Positions 15,570-30,500 of a stretch of 64,000 nt of DNA are shown piece after piece (positions within the stretch are counted from its first letter, which is position 1; every line of letters starts with the position of its first letter). The DNA comes from Megascapheus bottae (taxonomy: Eukaryota > Chordata > Mammalia > Rodentia > Geomyidae). The notes beneath the pieces were generated by a model. The model was not told the DNA's origin and did not search any database. It worked only from the letters and a program-made list of their open reading frames with translations. The DNA lies in contig JANJXV010000025.1 of NCBI GenBank assembly GCA_024803745.1, positions 18,509,610 through 18,573,609 on the forward strand, written 5' to 3'. The translations under genes were made by a program, and so were the position numbers.

Positions 15570-18500
15570 CTCTAGCCAGAGTTTATATTTCTCATTTCTT
15601 TTTTATCTAGTTCTTTTTGTCTTTCAGGCCCACTTTCTGGGTTTATTGTACTTCCTTTTTCTATTTTTTTTTTTTTTTTTTTTTTTTTTTGCAGAGTGCC
15701 AGTACAGGTGATTGAATTCAGGGCCTTAGGCTCTTAGTTATTGTTCTTACTCGTAGCTGGTGCTCTACCATTTGACCTACATCTCCAGTTCTTGTTTTTT
15801 TTTGCTGATTAACTGGAGAAAGTGAACTACCAGCACCATTTGTACTTTCTATTTTTGCCAGTACTGGAGCTTTAACTCAGGGCCTAGTTACTGTCCCTGA
15901 GCCTCTTTTGCTCAAGAGTCACAGCACCACCTCCAGCTTTTTCTGTTCATATGATACTGAGGAATTGAACCCGGGGCTTCATACAAGCTAGGAAAGCACC
16001 CTACCAACAAGCCATATTCCTAGCCCCTGTATTTCTTTTTTGAAACCAAATCTCTTCACTATCTTTCTGGTTGTTGTTGTTGTTTTTTTTTTTTTTTTTG
16101 CTTCGTCTGATCAGTCTGGTCATGGGGTTTAAACTCAGCACCTGGTGCTGTCCCTAAGCAGTCTTGCTCAAGGCTAGGACTCTTTTACTTTGAGCCACAG
16201 TGTGCCACATCAGCTTTCTGGTGATTGATTGGAGGTAAGAGTTTCACAGTGGGGACAAAAACATGAGAAGGGGTATCAATGTTTGTGAAGTAATGCATCT
16301 TCTGTCTGGCAGATATAATGTAACCCTTCTATTAATTACAATAAAAAACATGGGTAAAAAAAAAAGTCTCGCAGAGCCCAATGGCTCACACCTATAACCC
16401 TAACTACTCAGGAGGCTGAGATCTGAGGATAACTATTTGAAGCCAGCCCCGGCAGGAAAGGCTATTGAGACTCTTATCTCCAATAAACTACTCAGAAAAA
16501 GTCAGAAACACCACTGTGATTTAACTGATAGAGTGCTAGCCTTGAGCACAGAGAGGCTCAGGGGAGAACCCAGGCCCTGCATTCAAACCCCAAGACCTGC
16601 AGAGAAAGAGAGAAAGAAAGAGGGAAGGAAACATTTTGAGGGAAACAATTTCAATATAGTTTTAGACTTTTAGAAAGAGTTACAAGAATAGCACAGGAAT
16701 TTCTTTAGACTCTTAACCCAGACACTCTAGTTGTTCATATTTTGCTGAATATACTATTACTTTCTTTTCTCCACACAGATACAGACACACTTAACAATGT
16801 GTACAAGTATTTACAATATATACTGTTATAGCTATATTTTCATATATACATACATTGTAAATGTTAAAATATACATTGAAATGTATGTATATACACTTTT
16901 TTTTTTTGGAGACAGGATTATTCTGTGTAGCTCAGGTCATCTTTAAACTTGTGATCCTTCTACTTCAGCTTCCTGAATGCAAGATTACAGGCATGCACCA
17001 CCCGGCCTGGCTCATACAGAGTTTTTGAAATGAAGTATAGGTAGTATTTTAGAGATATTTACTATTTTCTAATTCAGAACCTATATTCAAGTTTCCTTAG
17101 CTATTCCAGTAGCCAGTGACTGAGCTTCTTTTAGTGTGCTTATTGGCTCCTACTTATTTCTTTAGATTAACCTAAATACGCTGCCTCCCTTGCCACTGAC
17201 CTCCAGTCCAGTCCTCCCCATGTTAAGCACCCAGCCAGTAGTTGCTCCTGTCCAGTTACACTGCCACTTTCTGGGGGTGGAGTGTGTGTGTGTGCATGCG
17301 TGCATGCATGTGCACCAGTCTGGGGTGCACTGATCTGACTCTTTATACATCTTGAGATTTCATTTCCAGATTGTTCCTGTGACACTAGACCCTTCATGTT
17401 ATCTCTCCCTTTTTTTAAGAGCACACGAGTCTTCACTGTAAGCTCGAGCCTGGACTCACAACTGACACCAACAGAGTGGGTCTGAGTTGAGAGTTCTGAC
17501 TTCCTATTGTACAGGGGTTTTGGTTTTTGTTTTTTTTTAAGAATTTATTAACATTGATTTTTACATCATATTTCAAATGACATGTTTAACAAACAAGTAT
17601 TCAAGAAGGGAATCTCTCTACAATCACTGGCACTTAGATTTTAGAACATAATCAAAATTAGGCTGAGGGTTTATATGTCATAGATACATATTAATCATGT
17701 TATCTCTTTTAAAGGAAAAATAGATATGTTTTGCTGGTACTCGGGGTGGAAGCCATACTAAATGAACATGTGCTGGAACACATCCTCAGTGCTCAAAGTA
17801 GTGGCTTAGTCAGCAAACTCTCTTTACTTGTTCTTCTTACTCTTGTTTTCAAGGCAGTTAATTGGTCTTTATACCATGGCTCACAACCCTAATATGACCC
17901 ATTTGAATATGAATCAACCAGTTACTGCCCTTCCACCTCTTTGGATAAGATGTGACAGTTCAGATCCTGAAGGGACCTGCTGGCTAGGAGCTGAGCTTAC
18001 CATGGCAAATGACAGCATTACAGGAATTGTCTTATATGTCGTTAGTTGTAAAGGTGAGTGCTCACTTGTTTTGTTTTTACTTTGTGTGTATAATGTGTGA
18101 TTGTGTAATTCTTTCGTGGTTTGTTTCTTTCGGACAGTCTTGTGGCTTGAACTCAGGGCCTGTGTGCTGTTTCTGAGCCTCTTTGTGCTCAAGGAGAGTG
18201 CTCTGCCACTTGAGCCACAGTGCCACTTCTGGCTTTTTCTGACTCTCATACATTTTTCTGCCCTGGCTGGCTTTGAACTGTGATTTGATTCTCAAATCTC
18301 AGCCCACCAGCACCTGGCTTATTTTGTGATTTTTCTTTGAAGTTGATATTATTTAAAGGGAAGTATACACAGTGGAACATTTGTTAACATTAAATCACAG
18401 GTATGTAACTTGTAGTGTGCAAGAAGTATCTCAGAAACGTGAGGACGTCTGGACAGGACGTTATGTGTGTTTTCTTTAGGCTTCATTTTGATGTGGAGGC

Positions 18501-21500
18501 TTCTTTTAATGTGAATGTATCCTGGAGAATTTTCAGTACAGCAAAAAAAGCAGAATGAATTCTAATCTAATAATTGTATTTCCCTCTCTCTGTGTGTGTC
18601 TCTGTGTCTGTCTGTCTGTCTGTCTGTCTTTCTCTCTCTCTCTCGTTGTTTATGAGCTTGAGCTCAGGGCGTGGGCGCTGTCCCTGAGGTCTTGTGTTAA
18701 TAGCTAGGACAATACCACTTCCGGTTTCCTGATGGATAACTGGAAATAAGAGTCTCATGAACTTTCCTGCCTGGGCTGGCTTTGAACCACAATCCTCAGA
18801 TCTCAGCCTCCTGAGTAGCTAGGATTAAGACAAGAGCCATCAGCACCTAATTTATTGTTTGTTTTCTTGTCATTTGTGGGATTTGAACTTTGGGTCTGGG
18901 TGTTGTTCCTAAGCTGGCAGCTCTGCCACTTTGAGCCACAGCACCACTTCTGGTTTTCAGGTAGTTAATTGGAAATAAGAAGTCTCACGGACTTTCCTGC
19001 CTGAGCTGGCTTTGAACCTCAATCCTCAGATTTCAACCTCCTGAGTAGCTAGGATTACAGGCATGTATGAGCCACTAGCACAGGCTACTAATTGTATTTT
19101 TTTTACTTTTTTTTTGTAGTTGTGGGACTTGAACTCTGAACCTGGGCATTGGCCCTGAGCTCTTCAGCTCAAGGCTACTGCCCTACCCCTTGAGCCACAG
19201 TGCCACTTCCAGGTTTCTGGTGATTAATGGAGATGAGTCTCACGGACTTTTTAGTGCTGGACTGGCTTTGAACCTCGATCCTCAGATCTCAGCCTCCTGA
19301 GTAGCTAGGGTTATAGGCATGTGAGCCACCATACCTGGCTTTTTTTCTTTTTTTCTTTTTTTTTTTTTTTTAATAGGTTTTGCTATGTTGTCTAGGCTGC
19401 TCTCTTAACTTTTGGCCCAAAGTCCTCAGTCCTCCACATAGTTGTGACTTACAGGTGTACAACACTAAGCTCAACTATCTAATTATTATCTAATTATATA
19501 GGCATATATATCTAATTATGTACAGATATATTTTGTTGTTGTTTTTGTTGTTGTTGTCGTTTGTTTGAGGTAGATTCTAAGAAGCCCAGGCTGGCTTTGT
19601 TCTCCTAATCCAGCCTCACAGAGTCCTGGGCTTAGGAGTATGTACCATCATACTAATAATGTAGTTTCGAATTATAATTTTATTTACTTTTCTTTCTTTT
19701 ATGTCTTATAGCTGATAAAATTTACTCTGTAACTCTGGAAAGTCTAAAACATTCACACAAGAAAAGACATCACGTATCTTCTGTAAGTTTTTCTCTATTA
19801 TTATTTTACTCATACTGTTATAGCTGTGCCTTTTTAGTTTGAAGTTCCCCCTCATCCCTAATATTACTAAATGCCTTTCTGTTAGCCAACTCAGGAGGCT
19901 GAGATCTGAGGATCGCAGTTCAATTAACCACTAGAAAACCAGAAGTGGCACTGTGGCTCACGGGGTAAGATGGTAGCCTTGAGCTGAAGAGCTCAGGGAC
20001 GGTGCCCAAGTCCAGAGTTCAAGCCCCACGACCAACCAAAAAAAAACCCTAGCCAGTTGTGATTGCTTATGCTTGTCATCCCAGCTATTCAAGAGTCAGA
20101 GATAGGATTGCAATTGGAGAGCCCCAACTGAAAAAAAGTTGCCAGAAGCTAGCTCAACAGGCAAACCAGGTGAGATTAATCTGTGCCTATATTCCCAGCT
20201 ACTCAGGAGGCCCAGGAAGGAGGACTGATGTCTGAAGCCATCCTCAGGCAAAAGCACAAGATCTCTCTAAGAAACAAACTAAAGCATAAAAGTCTGGAGG
20301 TGTGACTCAGTTGGTAGAGCACCTACCTGACAAGTGTGAGGCTCTGTGTTCCAGTTCCAGGAACACACACACACCTACCCCTAAAGTGTTTTTCATCTTG
20401 GCTAAGATATAATCATCTGTTAGTATCAATGGAGCATTGATTCTAGGACTCTGTTCAGGTACCAAAATCTAAAGATACTCAATTCCCTTAAGTATGATGA
20501 TATAATGTTTACATTAAACCTGTGTACATCTTCCTTGTACTGCAGTTTATTTCTAGATTACTTAAAGTGGCTAACACAGTATAAATACATCATGCTTGTT
20601 ATATTCTAGTGTCTGAGGAATGTGGGCGTATTCAGTATAGGTGCAATTTAAATATTCATACACACATGTCTTTCTGTACATATATGTTTAACGACACTGG
20701 CATTTGAACTCAGGACCTGTGCTTGCCAGACAGGTTCTCTCCCTTCAAGCTGTATGTCCAACTCTTTATTGCCTTTTAAATTATTTATTACATGGGGTCT
20801 TGTGTTTTATTCTTGAGCAAGCTTCGGGCCACAATACTTCTAGTAAACCCTCCTCAGTACCTGAGATCTCAAGCATATGCCACAATGCCTGGTTTATTGA
20901 TTGAATGGGGTCTCATTAACTTTGTCAGAATTGGCCTCAAACTACATACGACTAAGCTTTGTCTTCTGAGTAGTTGATTTGGTTGATTGACTCGATACAT
21001 GTTAGACCCATGGATACAGAGGACAACTATGTCTATAGGCTTCTTGTCTTTTGAGTAATTTGATTTAAGACTTGTCTTCTTTTCCCATTTGGAATGTAAG
21101 TTTGGAGTATGGTGTTTTGATTTTGATCTGGGGACAGAACTGCAGTGATTTTGACAATGGGCTCTTAGCTTGTGCAAACCTAGCTAAGGGTGACTCTGGG
21201 ATATTCTTTTCAGATAACAGCTGGAGGCTTTGCACAGTATGAACTCTTTAAGTCCTCTGTCTTGGATGAGACTGTCATTCCATCACAAACTATGATCACT
21301 TTGGATCTTTCCTGGAGTCCTGTGGATGAAATTCTGCAAATCCCTCCGCTCTCTTCAACAGCAACCCTGGTAGGAGAGGACCTGGTTTTCCCCTAGTGGC
21401 CTTACCTGTCCCTGCATAGGGGTTGCTTGAGTATTGTTAGTGCTGCATCAGTCCTAGCAAGAGAAGCTGACCTGGCCTCTGGGGCCTCAGCAGAGAGCCA

Positions 21501-24500
21501 AGGGAGGTGTGCCAATGGAGCTGAGCTTCAGCTGCTCCTAATCCATAAATATGGAATTTGCACATTATTTTCTAGTAGTTAATTGTTTCTTTTTTTCTTT
21601 GTGCCAGTATTAGGGTTTCAACTCAGGGTCTGGATACTGTCCCTGAGCTTTTTTGTTCAAGGTAGGCGCTCTGCCACTGCTTCTGGCTTTCTTCTTGTTA
21701 CCTGGAGATAAGAGTCTGCTACATTTTCCTGCCTGGCTGGCTTTGAACTGTGATCTTAGATCTTAGTCTCCTGAGTAGCTAGGATTATAGGTGTGAGCCA
21801 CCAGCAACAGACTTTTAGTGGTTAATTCTTGAATGGAGATTCAAGTAAAATCATTAAAGTGACATGATTTATGCAGTTCTTAAGAATGCAAATATTGGGC
21901 TGGGAGTTTGGCCTAATGGTAGAGTGTTTTGCCTAGCATGCATGAAGACCTGGGTTCAATTCCTCAGTTCCACATACACAGAAAAAGCCTGAAGTGGTAC
22001 TGGGGTTCAAGTGTGGAGCCCTAGCCTTGAGAAAACCCAAGGGTAGTGCTCAGGCCCTGAGCCCAGGCCAAAAAAAAAAAAAGCAAATATTGTGCAGGAA
22101 GCCCTGGGTTCAATTCTCCAGTACCACATACACAGAAAAAGCCAGAAGTGGTACTGTGGCTCAAGTGGTAGAGCCCTAGTCGTGGGAAAGCCCAGGGACA
22201 GTGCCTAAGCCCTGACTTGAAGCCCTTGGACTGTCAGAAAAAAAAGAATGCAAATATTAATGACCCATCAAGAATTGTTATAATAGGGGCTGGAAGTTTG
22301 GCTTAATGATAGAGTGATTGCCTAGCATTCACAAAGACCTGGGTTCAACTCCTCAGTACCACATACATAGAAAAAGTTGGAAGTTGAAAGTGGCTGAGCT
22401 CACGCCTGTAATCCTAGCTACTCAGGAAGCTGAGATCTGAGGATCGCAATTCAAAGCTAGCCTGGGCACAAAAGAACCTGAGACTCTTATCTTCAATTAA
22501 CCTCTAGAAAATGGGAAATGGGGCTTGCTCAAGGATAGGGCAATAGACTTGAGCTGAAGAGCTCAGGGACAGAGCCCAGGCCCAGTTAAGCCCCATGACC
22601 CACCAAAAAAAATTTCTTTAAAAAAAGGTCAGAAGTGGTGCTATGGCTCAAGGGGTAGCGCTTTAGCCTTGAGAAAGATCAGGCTATGAGTTTAAGCCCC
22701 AGGACTGACACAAAAAAAAGAAGAATTGTTAGAATAATACTAGATTTATTTACTCTATATTTATCTAAGACTATATCTTCAGAAATTAGTCAGAATACAA
22801 GTTTATAAGATACTTATTGCAACAGTATAGCCCTATTTTCAAAGTGTTAACGATAAAGTTTGAATATTCATAGAGAAATGATTAAAATACATTTCCCTGG
22901 TGAAATGTGACAGACTTAATATAGTTTTGTGATAGTAGTTCTTGAGGGCTCATGCTTGTTAGTCAAGCACCAGGCTTTAAAATACTGTTTTATAATATGT
23001 GTTCTGCAGTGAAAGGAAAATAATCAGATATTCAAAAAACTATGTGTTTGAGTCTCTTTGGAAATTTAATATAATTAGTATGTGAATCACCTCTGACCAT
23101 AGGGTATTTAAAGGAGCACATGAGAAGCATTCTTAGTGTTAACACTAGTTCCTCCCCTACAATTACATCTTTTATGCTTTTCTTTTCCTTTTTGAGGTGT
23201 TTGCATACATTGACATTCACTTTTTTCCCCCCCACATCAGAATGTGTTCTTTGCCCTCTGGCTACAGTAGTGTGCTGTTGGTTTAGTTAGAAGTAGTATA
23301 ATAAGCAGATTTATTGGGCTTTATTTTTGGTGTGTGATAATGCTTAAGTTATCATTGAGTTTTGAGGTGTGCCTGTGCGAATTTCTTCCATGGGGAAGGG
23401 TTTCTTCACGTGGCAGGCATGTGGGGGGGGCCTAGTTGTTCCATGTTTCTGTGGGAAGGGCAGGTGGGCATGTGAGGGGTGGTTATAACATGTTCCTGTG
23501 TAGACAGAGAACATGGGGTTCAGGATTGTATCAGAATGGCTGCATCTGTGGGATCCCAGGCCAAGATTTCTACATAGGGTGTTGCCATCACTTTAATTCA
23601 CTGTTACTTTTTAAAATACATATTTTAATGTGAATCGTTTGAAATGCAGAGTAGATAAATTTGGAAGAGCAAACTGACAAGGCTTTGGGTACTTTTCCAG
23701 AATATCAAAGTGGAATCAGGAGAGCTCAGAGGTTGTTTGAATCATCTTTACAGAGAACTTAAATTTCTCCTTGTGAGTACCTTTTGGGAATTCCTATCTT
23801 TCATTTTAATAAAAAATTTCTTTCCAATGTAATGTACTTACAAGCTATTCTTGAGAACTGGGGTAGTTTAATTTCACTTATGTGACCATTGTCCTTCCAA
23901 TGAAAGGAAGAATATCTTCCCCCTCTTTAACTGGAGTATGTGGTTTTTGCTTCTAAAATGGGTTCCCTCCTCCCAGCTGGCTCAGCTGGCTGTTTATTTC
24001 AAATGTGTATGTAGTCTGTTATGGACAACTGGGATTTTGATTAAAGATTAATGTACATAGGGCCAGGAGCATGGCCTAGTGGTAGAGTGCTTGCCTAGCA
24101 TGCATGAAACCCCAGGTTCAATTTCTTAGTACCACATACAGGAAAAAAAGCCAGAGATGGTGCTGTGGCTCAAGTAGTAGAGCACTAGCTTTGAGAAAAC
24201 CCAACGACAGTGCCCAGGCCCTAAGTTCAAACCCCAGGAAGGGCAAATGAAAAATTAAAAAATAATGTCCATGTTTCCCCAGAAGTTTTATGTTTCTATC
24301 ATTTATCTCTAGCATATCTCAAGAGAGATACAATTCTTATATCCTTTTACTGCTGTAGAAATTCCAAATGTCAGCCTGGCATAGGTAGCCGGGCAGGTAC
24401 ATCCGCTGCTCTGCTGATTTCTCTTTCTTCTTTTGGCAGCCCTATTAAGATATAATCCATCCCATGAAACTCACTCACTTTGCTGGGTACCAGTGGCTCA

Positions 24501-27500
24501 CACTTGTAATCCTACCTACTCAGGAGGCCGAGATCTGAGGATCCTGGTTCAAAGCCAGCCCAGGCATGCAAGTCTGTGAGACTTTTATCTCCATGAACCA
24601 CCAGAAAACTGGAAGCTGTAGCTCAAAGTGATAGAGCACTAGTCTTGAGCAAAACAACAACAATAACAACAAAAAACCTCAGGGACAGCACCCAGCCCCA
24701 TAACTAACCCCCCCCAAAAAAATTCAATTTAATTAAGACTATTTTGAATGTGTCTTATTGACTAAGCTATGTTGTCTGCTAATAAGTGTCTCGCTCCTTT
24801 CAATCACTCCCTCTTAGGTTCTGGCTGAAGGTGTGAGGACTGGTGTAACCGAATGGCTCGAGCCTCTGGAAGCCAAGTCTGCTATTGAACTTGTACAGGA
24901 ATTTTTGGATGGTGATTGCTTTCCCAACTACTGTTGTTTGGTGTTGGCTTTTCTTTTTTTTTTTTTTCTTCTTCTCCCTCCACCCCCATTCTGGGGCTTG
25001 AACTCTGGGCCTGGGCACTGTCCCTAATGTCCTTTTTGCTCAAGGCTAGCACTGAGCCACAGTGCTATTAGCAGCTTTTTCTATGATTCCTTGTAGAAAA
25101 GAGTCTCATAAACTTTTCTGTCAGGGCTGACTTTGAACTGAGATCCTCAGATCTCAGCCTTCTAACTAGCTAAGATTACAGGTATAAACCACTAGCGACT
25201 GACATGTTTGCTTTTCTTAACTCAAATTTATACTTGCTGTTTTTAAATATAAGTTGTCACTTTAAGCTTGGTAGTTTTAGGTGGGATATATTAAAGCTGT
25301 GGTCTGAGCTCAGCGCGGGTGGCTCATAGCTATAATCGTAGCTACTCAGGAGGTTGAGAGCAAAGAATCATGGTTTGAAGACAGCCAGGGCACGAAAGTC
25401 TGCGTGACTCTTAAATGTAATAAATTACTCAAGAAACCTGGAGGTGGCACTGTGGTTCAAGTGGTAGAGCACTAGCTTTGCACAAAGAGAAGCTCAGGGA
25501 CAGTGCCCAGGCCCAGAGTTCAAGGCCCAGGACTGGTACAAAGAAAAAAAAGCTATGGTATGACATAGTTGGGGTGACAGCTTTTGAACTCAAGTACTAG
25601 TGGTCGATATCTAAGTGATTTTTTTTTTCTTCAGTCCTGGGTCTTGAACTCAGGGCCTCAGGTGCTTTCACTCAAGGCAACCACTCTAGCACTTTGAACC
25701 ACAACACCACTTCTAATATTCTGGCAGTTAAGAGTCTCAGGAACTTTCCTACAAGGGCTGAGCTTTTGACAGCGATCCTCAGAGCTCAGCCTCTTGAGCA
25801 GCTAAGGTTATAGACATGAGCCAGTGGCACCCAGCTGGATCTAAGTAATTCTAAAAGTCAGTAAACTTTAGTTTGAAATGTATGTGACCCAAGTCTGTGT
25901 GACATTGTTGAGGATGATTGTCGTGGAAAGCTATATCTCCATCCTCCCACCCTGCCTGACAGGGATCTGTCATTACTTCCACTGTGGAATTCCGTGATTT
26001 GCTGAAACCCTGGTGGCACTCCCACTGTTTACTACTTGCAAATAGGATTAGGATGGAAATAATTTGGAAAGCAGAAACATAAATCAAGCTAATAAAAGCT
26101 TTTGGTATTTTCTAGACTTAAATAAACTGGATGAATTTGGTGATTCTGCAAAAACTGAGACAGAGGTGAGTGATTATGATCAGTTAGAAATGGGTTACTG
26201 AGGGCCGGGAGTTTGGCCTAGTGGTTAAAGTGCTTGCCTAGCATGCATGAAGCCCTGGGTTCAATTCCTTGGTACCACATACACAGAAAAAGTCTGAAGT
26301 GGTACTGGGGTTCAAGTGCGGAGCCCTAGCCTTAAAAAAGCGGAAGGAAAGTGCCCAGGCCCTCCCTGAGTTCAAGCCCTACGACTAGCTAAATAAATAA
26401 ACAGATAAATAAATATAAGTGAGCTGAAAATTCTTTCAATTTGCTTCTTTCTCAGACAGTGAAGCATGATACAGCTGCAGTCGACCGGGCCGTGCTTATC
26501 ACAGTGCGGGGAGATCTGGATTTTGCTGAGCAACTTTGGTGCAAAATGAGCAGCAGTAGGTACCAGGGTGGCAGGCATTCCCTCTGCTTCAGTCTAGGAA
26601 GTAATGAAGTTTGTTCTTCTAGTAATGGGAGTAATGTTCCTGTTGTATTCATTGCTGGAGATGGTTAGCATATTATACTCAAGAACTGTACAAAGACAAA
26701 GTGATAGGTCTATAATTTTTTCCTGCCTTTAAGACTATAAGACTTAGTCAGACGTGGTGGTCACTCCTGTGATCCTAGCTACTCTACTTGGGTTGTGGAG
26801 ATCTGAGGATTGTAGTTCAAAGCCGGCCTGGGCACTAAAGAACATGAGACTCTTACCTCTAGAAAATGGGAAGTGGGGCTGTGACTCAGGGGTAGCCTTG
26901 AGCTGAAGAGCTCAGGGACAGTGCCCAGGCCCAGAGTTAAGAGTTCAAGCCCCAAGACCACACACACACAAACACACACACCCACACACAGCATAAGATT
27001 TAATTTTATTTATTTGTTTGTTTGTTTGTTTGTTTATTTTGCAGAGGAATGGGGGCTAGGAGATTTGCCAATCCCAGGGCTTGAACTCAGGGTCTGGGTA
27101 CTGTCCTTCAGCCTTCTCAAGATTAACACTCTACCACTTTAGCCACAGCACCACTTGCTGCTTTTTTTTGGCAAGCCAAATGTGTTCTATGGCATTCTTG
27201 AGCTTTATATCTTTCCTTACAAATGGTGAACTATGTATATTTTGTTGCCTTTAAAAAGTCTTTCCACCATTTTCCACCCATGCAGTACAGACTTCCTGTC
27301 TGATCTGTAGAAACATGAAAATAATGTTAGGACCGATGCATCTTTCCAGGTGTGGTTTCATACCAAGATCTAGTGAAGTGTTTCACCCTGGTCATCCAGA
27401 GTCTGCAGCGTGGGGACATACAGCCCTGGGTAGGTGGCATGGGGTGGGAGGGAACTGAGTGCTCACGTCCCTGGGCCTGCTGCTTTCTGGCTTTGTACAC

Positions 27501-30500
27501 TTTGGGAAAATTCCTTTACCTCTCTGTACCCTAATGTTGTCTTCTGTAAAGTGAGGCTAGGACTCATAGCTTTAATTCGTATAAAGTTCCTCCTGCCTGG
27601 CACACAGTTAAATGTGTAGGACATATAAACTACCGTTATTAAACTGTTGTGTGAATGACATTTTTGACATGTCACTGGAAGGGACCTTCCTTTCTTTTTT
27701 CTTTTTTTGGTTGGTTGTGGGATTTAATCTCAGGGCTTGGGCACTGTCCCTAAGCTTTTTTGCGTAAGGCTAGTGCTCTACCACTTTGAGCCACAGATCC
27801 ACTTCTACGTGGTTAATTGGGGAAGAGTCTCATGGACGTTCCTGCCTGGGCTGGTTTCAAACTTCCATTCTCATATCTCTATCTCCCACCCAGAAGTCGT
27901 ATATGACAGTATGTATTAGATTAGTCACCATAGCTTCCTGCTTCGTAGAATAAAGATGTGAATAAACTAAATTTCTCCCATTACAGAGGGAAAAATCTGA
28001 AACAAATTTGCTATAGTCTTAGTAACACTCACCTGTGGTAGAGGCTACATTATACTTTAAAATGTTTCCACAATGAATGTGTGTGTGTGTGTATGCATGT
28101 GTGTATGCGTGTGCGTGTGCATGTGTGTGTGTGTGTGTGCCAGTACTAGTGTTTGAACTGGGGCCAGTTCACTGTCTGTAAGCTTTTTGGTTCAAGGTTA
28201 GCACTGTAGCACTTGAGTCACAGCTCTGTGGATTTGGGGTGGCTAATTGGAGATAAGAGTCTCGTGGCTCACACCTGTTATTCTAGCTACTCAGGAGGCT
28301 GATGTTTAAGGATCACGATGGGAAGCCAGCCCAGGCAGGAAAGTCCATGAGACTTTCTCTCCAATTAATCTCCATTTTAAGTTGTGACTGAAGCAGCTCT
28401 GTGTCTCTTCCTGATGTCTTTCTCTCTATCCTGTGGCCTCACTGCTCTTGTGACAGCTCCACAGCGGAAGCAGTAGCTGGCTGAGCAGGCTCATCCATCA
28501 GTCCTACCATGGAGCCATGGACACAGTCTCACTCACGGGGACTGCTCCACTTCAGATGCTTTTGGAAATCGGCCTGGACAAACTGAAGAAGGATTACATC
28601 AGTTTTTTCATAGGTAATATGCCAGCAAATTCAGTCTTGTGTGAGGACCTATTTTAGCTTGACCATCATTTTTCATATATGAACTCTGAAGGTCTTTTCC
28701 TAGACTCTTTTGCACATAATGGAAACTTCCTAAAACTTATTTGCATACATATGTTTTTCTTCCTAGGTCAGGAACTTGCATCTTTGAATCATCTGGTAAG
28801 CTTATTTGTTTCTTCTAAAATTGTTTTTTCTTCCATCTAGTCTTTTTCTTTTTTCTTTTTATTTGTGTTGGTCCTGAGGCGTGAACTCAGGGCCTGGGCA
28901 CTGTTACTGAGCTTTTTTGTTCCAGACTGGTATTCCACTATTTGAGCCACAGTTCCACTTCCAAGGTTTGGGTGGTTAACTGGAGAGCTTCGTAGACCTT
29001 CTTATGCAGGCTGGCTTTGAACTGGGATCTCAGCCTTCTGAATAGCTCTGATTATACATGGGAGCCACCAGTACTTGACTCTCAAATGATTTTGTATAGT
29101 TATTGACACCTATAACGTGCCAGCATCTGTCTAGGATCCCAGGAAACATCAGCAAATGATGATGCCTTTGATTATTACTACTTAGTGAGACAGAGGAAAT
29201 TCAGTGTCATTTCTCATCCTCTATAAATTCATCTTGCTGATACATAGCTGTGTCCTGCTCACACTAATGTGCTACATAAGTCTCACTTCCAGAGCGCTGA
29301 GGGAGTGCCCTTAACCCTTCTACACAATTTTGCCATCCATTCTCTGGGCCCACTTATAGTATACTTGAAGGATTGTTTTCTAATAAATTTATGATGTTCT
29401 TTAATGTACTGATTTAGGATCAATCTCAGGTCCCCAGGGTTGTTTGTTCCCCCAAGAAAAAGCAGGGAGCATCTCTAATGCTCCATTGCCTTCTGAGGGG
29501 TTCACCTGCTGCGATCATTTCATAGACTAGGTGGTCAGCTCTTTCTGATTATCTTAAGGTCAATCACTTGGTGACTTAATCATAGCAGTAAAATCCCATT
29601 GTGTTTACAGGTTCTGTCAGTCTATAGAGGACTCGGAGTTTGGCCTAGTGTTGGAGTGCTTGCCTAGCATACACAAAGACTTGGGTTCGATTCTTTGGTA
29701 TCATATACATAAACAAAAAAGCTGGAAATGGTGCTATGGCTCAAGTGGTAGAGCTCTAGCCTTGAGAAAGCGCAAGGACGGTGCTCAGGCCCTGAGTTCA
29801 CGCTCCCCACCACCCTCCCCCAAAAAAAAGTCTGTAGAGGTTGAGTCTGTAGAGAACTATCTTGGGATTCGTTATTGACTCCATCTGAGGAGAGTATGGT
29901 GGTATATTGGCTTCCCCGTGGTCCCCGTGATGACGCCTATGTATAATATTTTGCTTAGATTATTCTTTTTTTTTTTTTTTTTTTTGGCTGGTCCTGGGCT
30001 TGAGCTCAGGGCCTGAGCACTATCCTTGGGCTTTCCTCAAGGCTAGTGTTCTACCCTGAGCCACCACACCACTTCTGGCTTTTTCTATGTATGTGATACT
30101 AAGAAATTGAACCCAGGTCTTCGTGCATGCTAGGCAGGCACTCTACCACTAGGCCAATGCTCCTGCTTAGAGCATTCTTATTGAAAATTTTACATCTGGG
30201 TAAGTTGAACTTCAATTTTTTTTTTTTTTAAACTGGTTCTGGGGTTTGACGTCAGGGTCTTGGACTTATTAGCAAGGGTTACACTTCTAGCCCTGGGCAC
30301 AGAGCAGCTCAGGGACAGTGCCCAGGCCCTGAATTCAAGCTCCAGGACTGACAAAAAATAAATAAATTGGTGCCTCTATTCCCCCTCTCCCCCAATATTA
30401 TGTATTAGGCACACTGGTATAATCATACTTGTTCCAAAGTTCTGCTTATTCTCCCCTAACTCCCTGTTTTATTCTACTTTCTGTTCCAGGACTACTTCAT

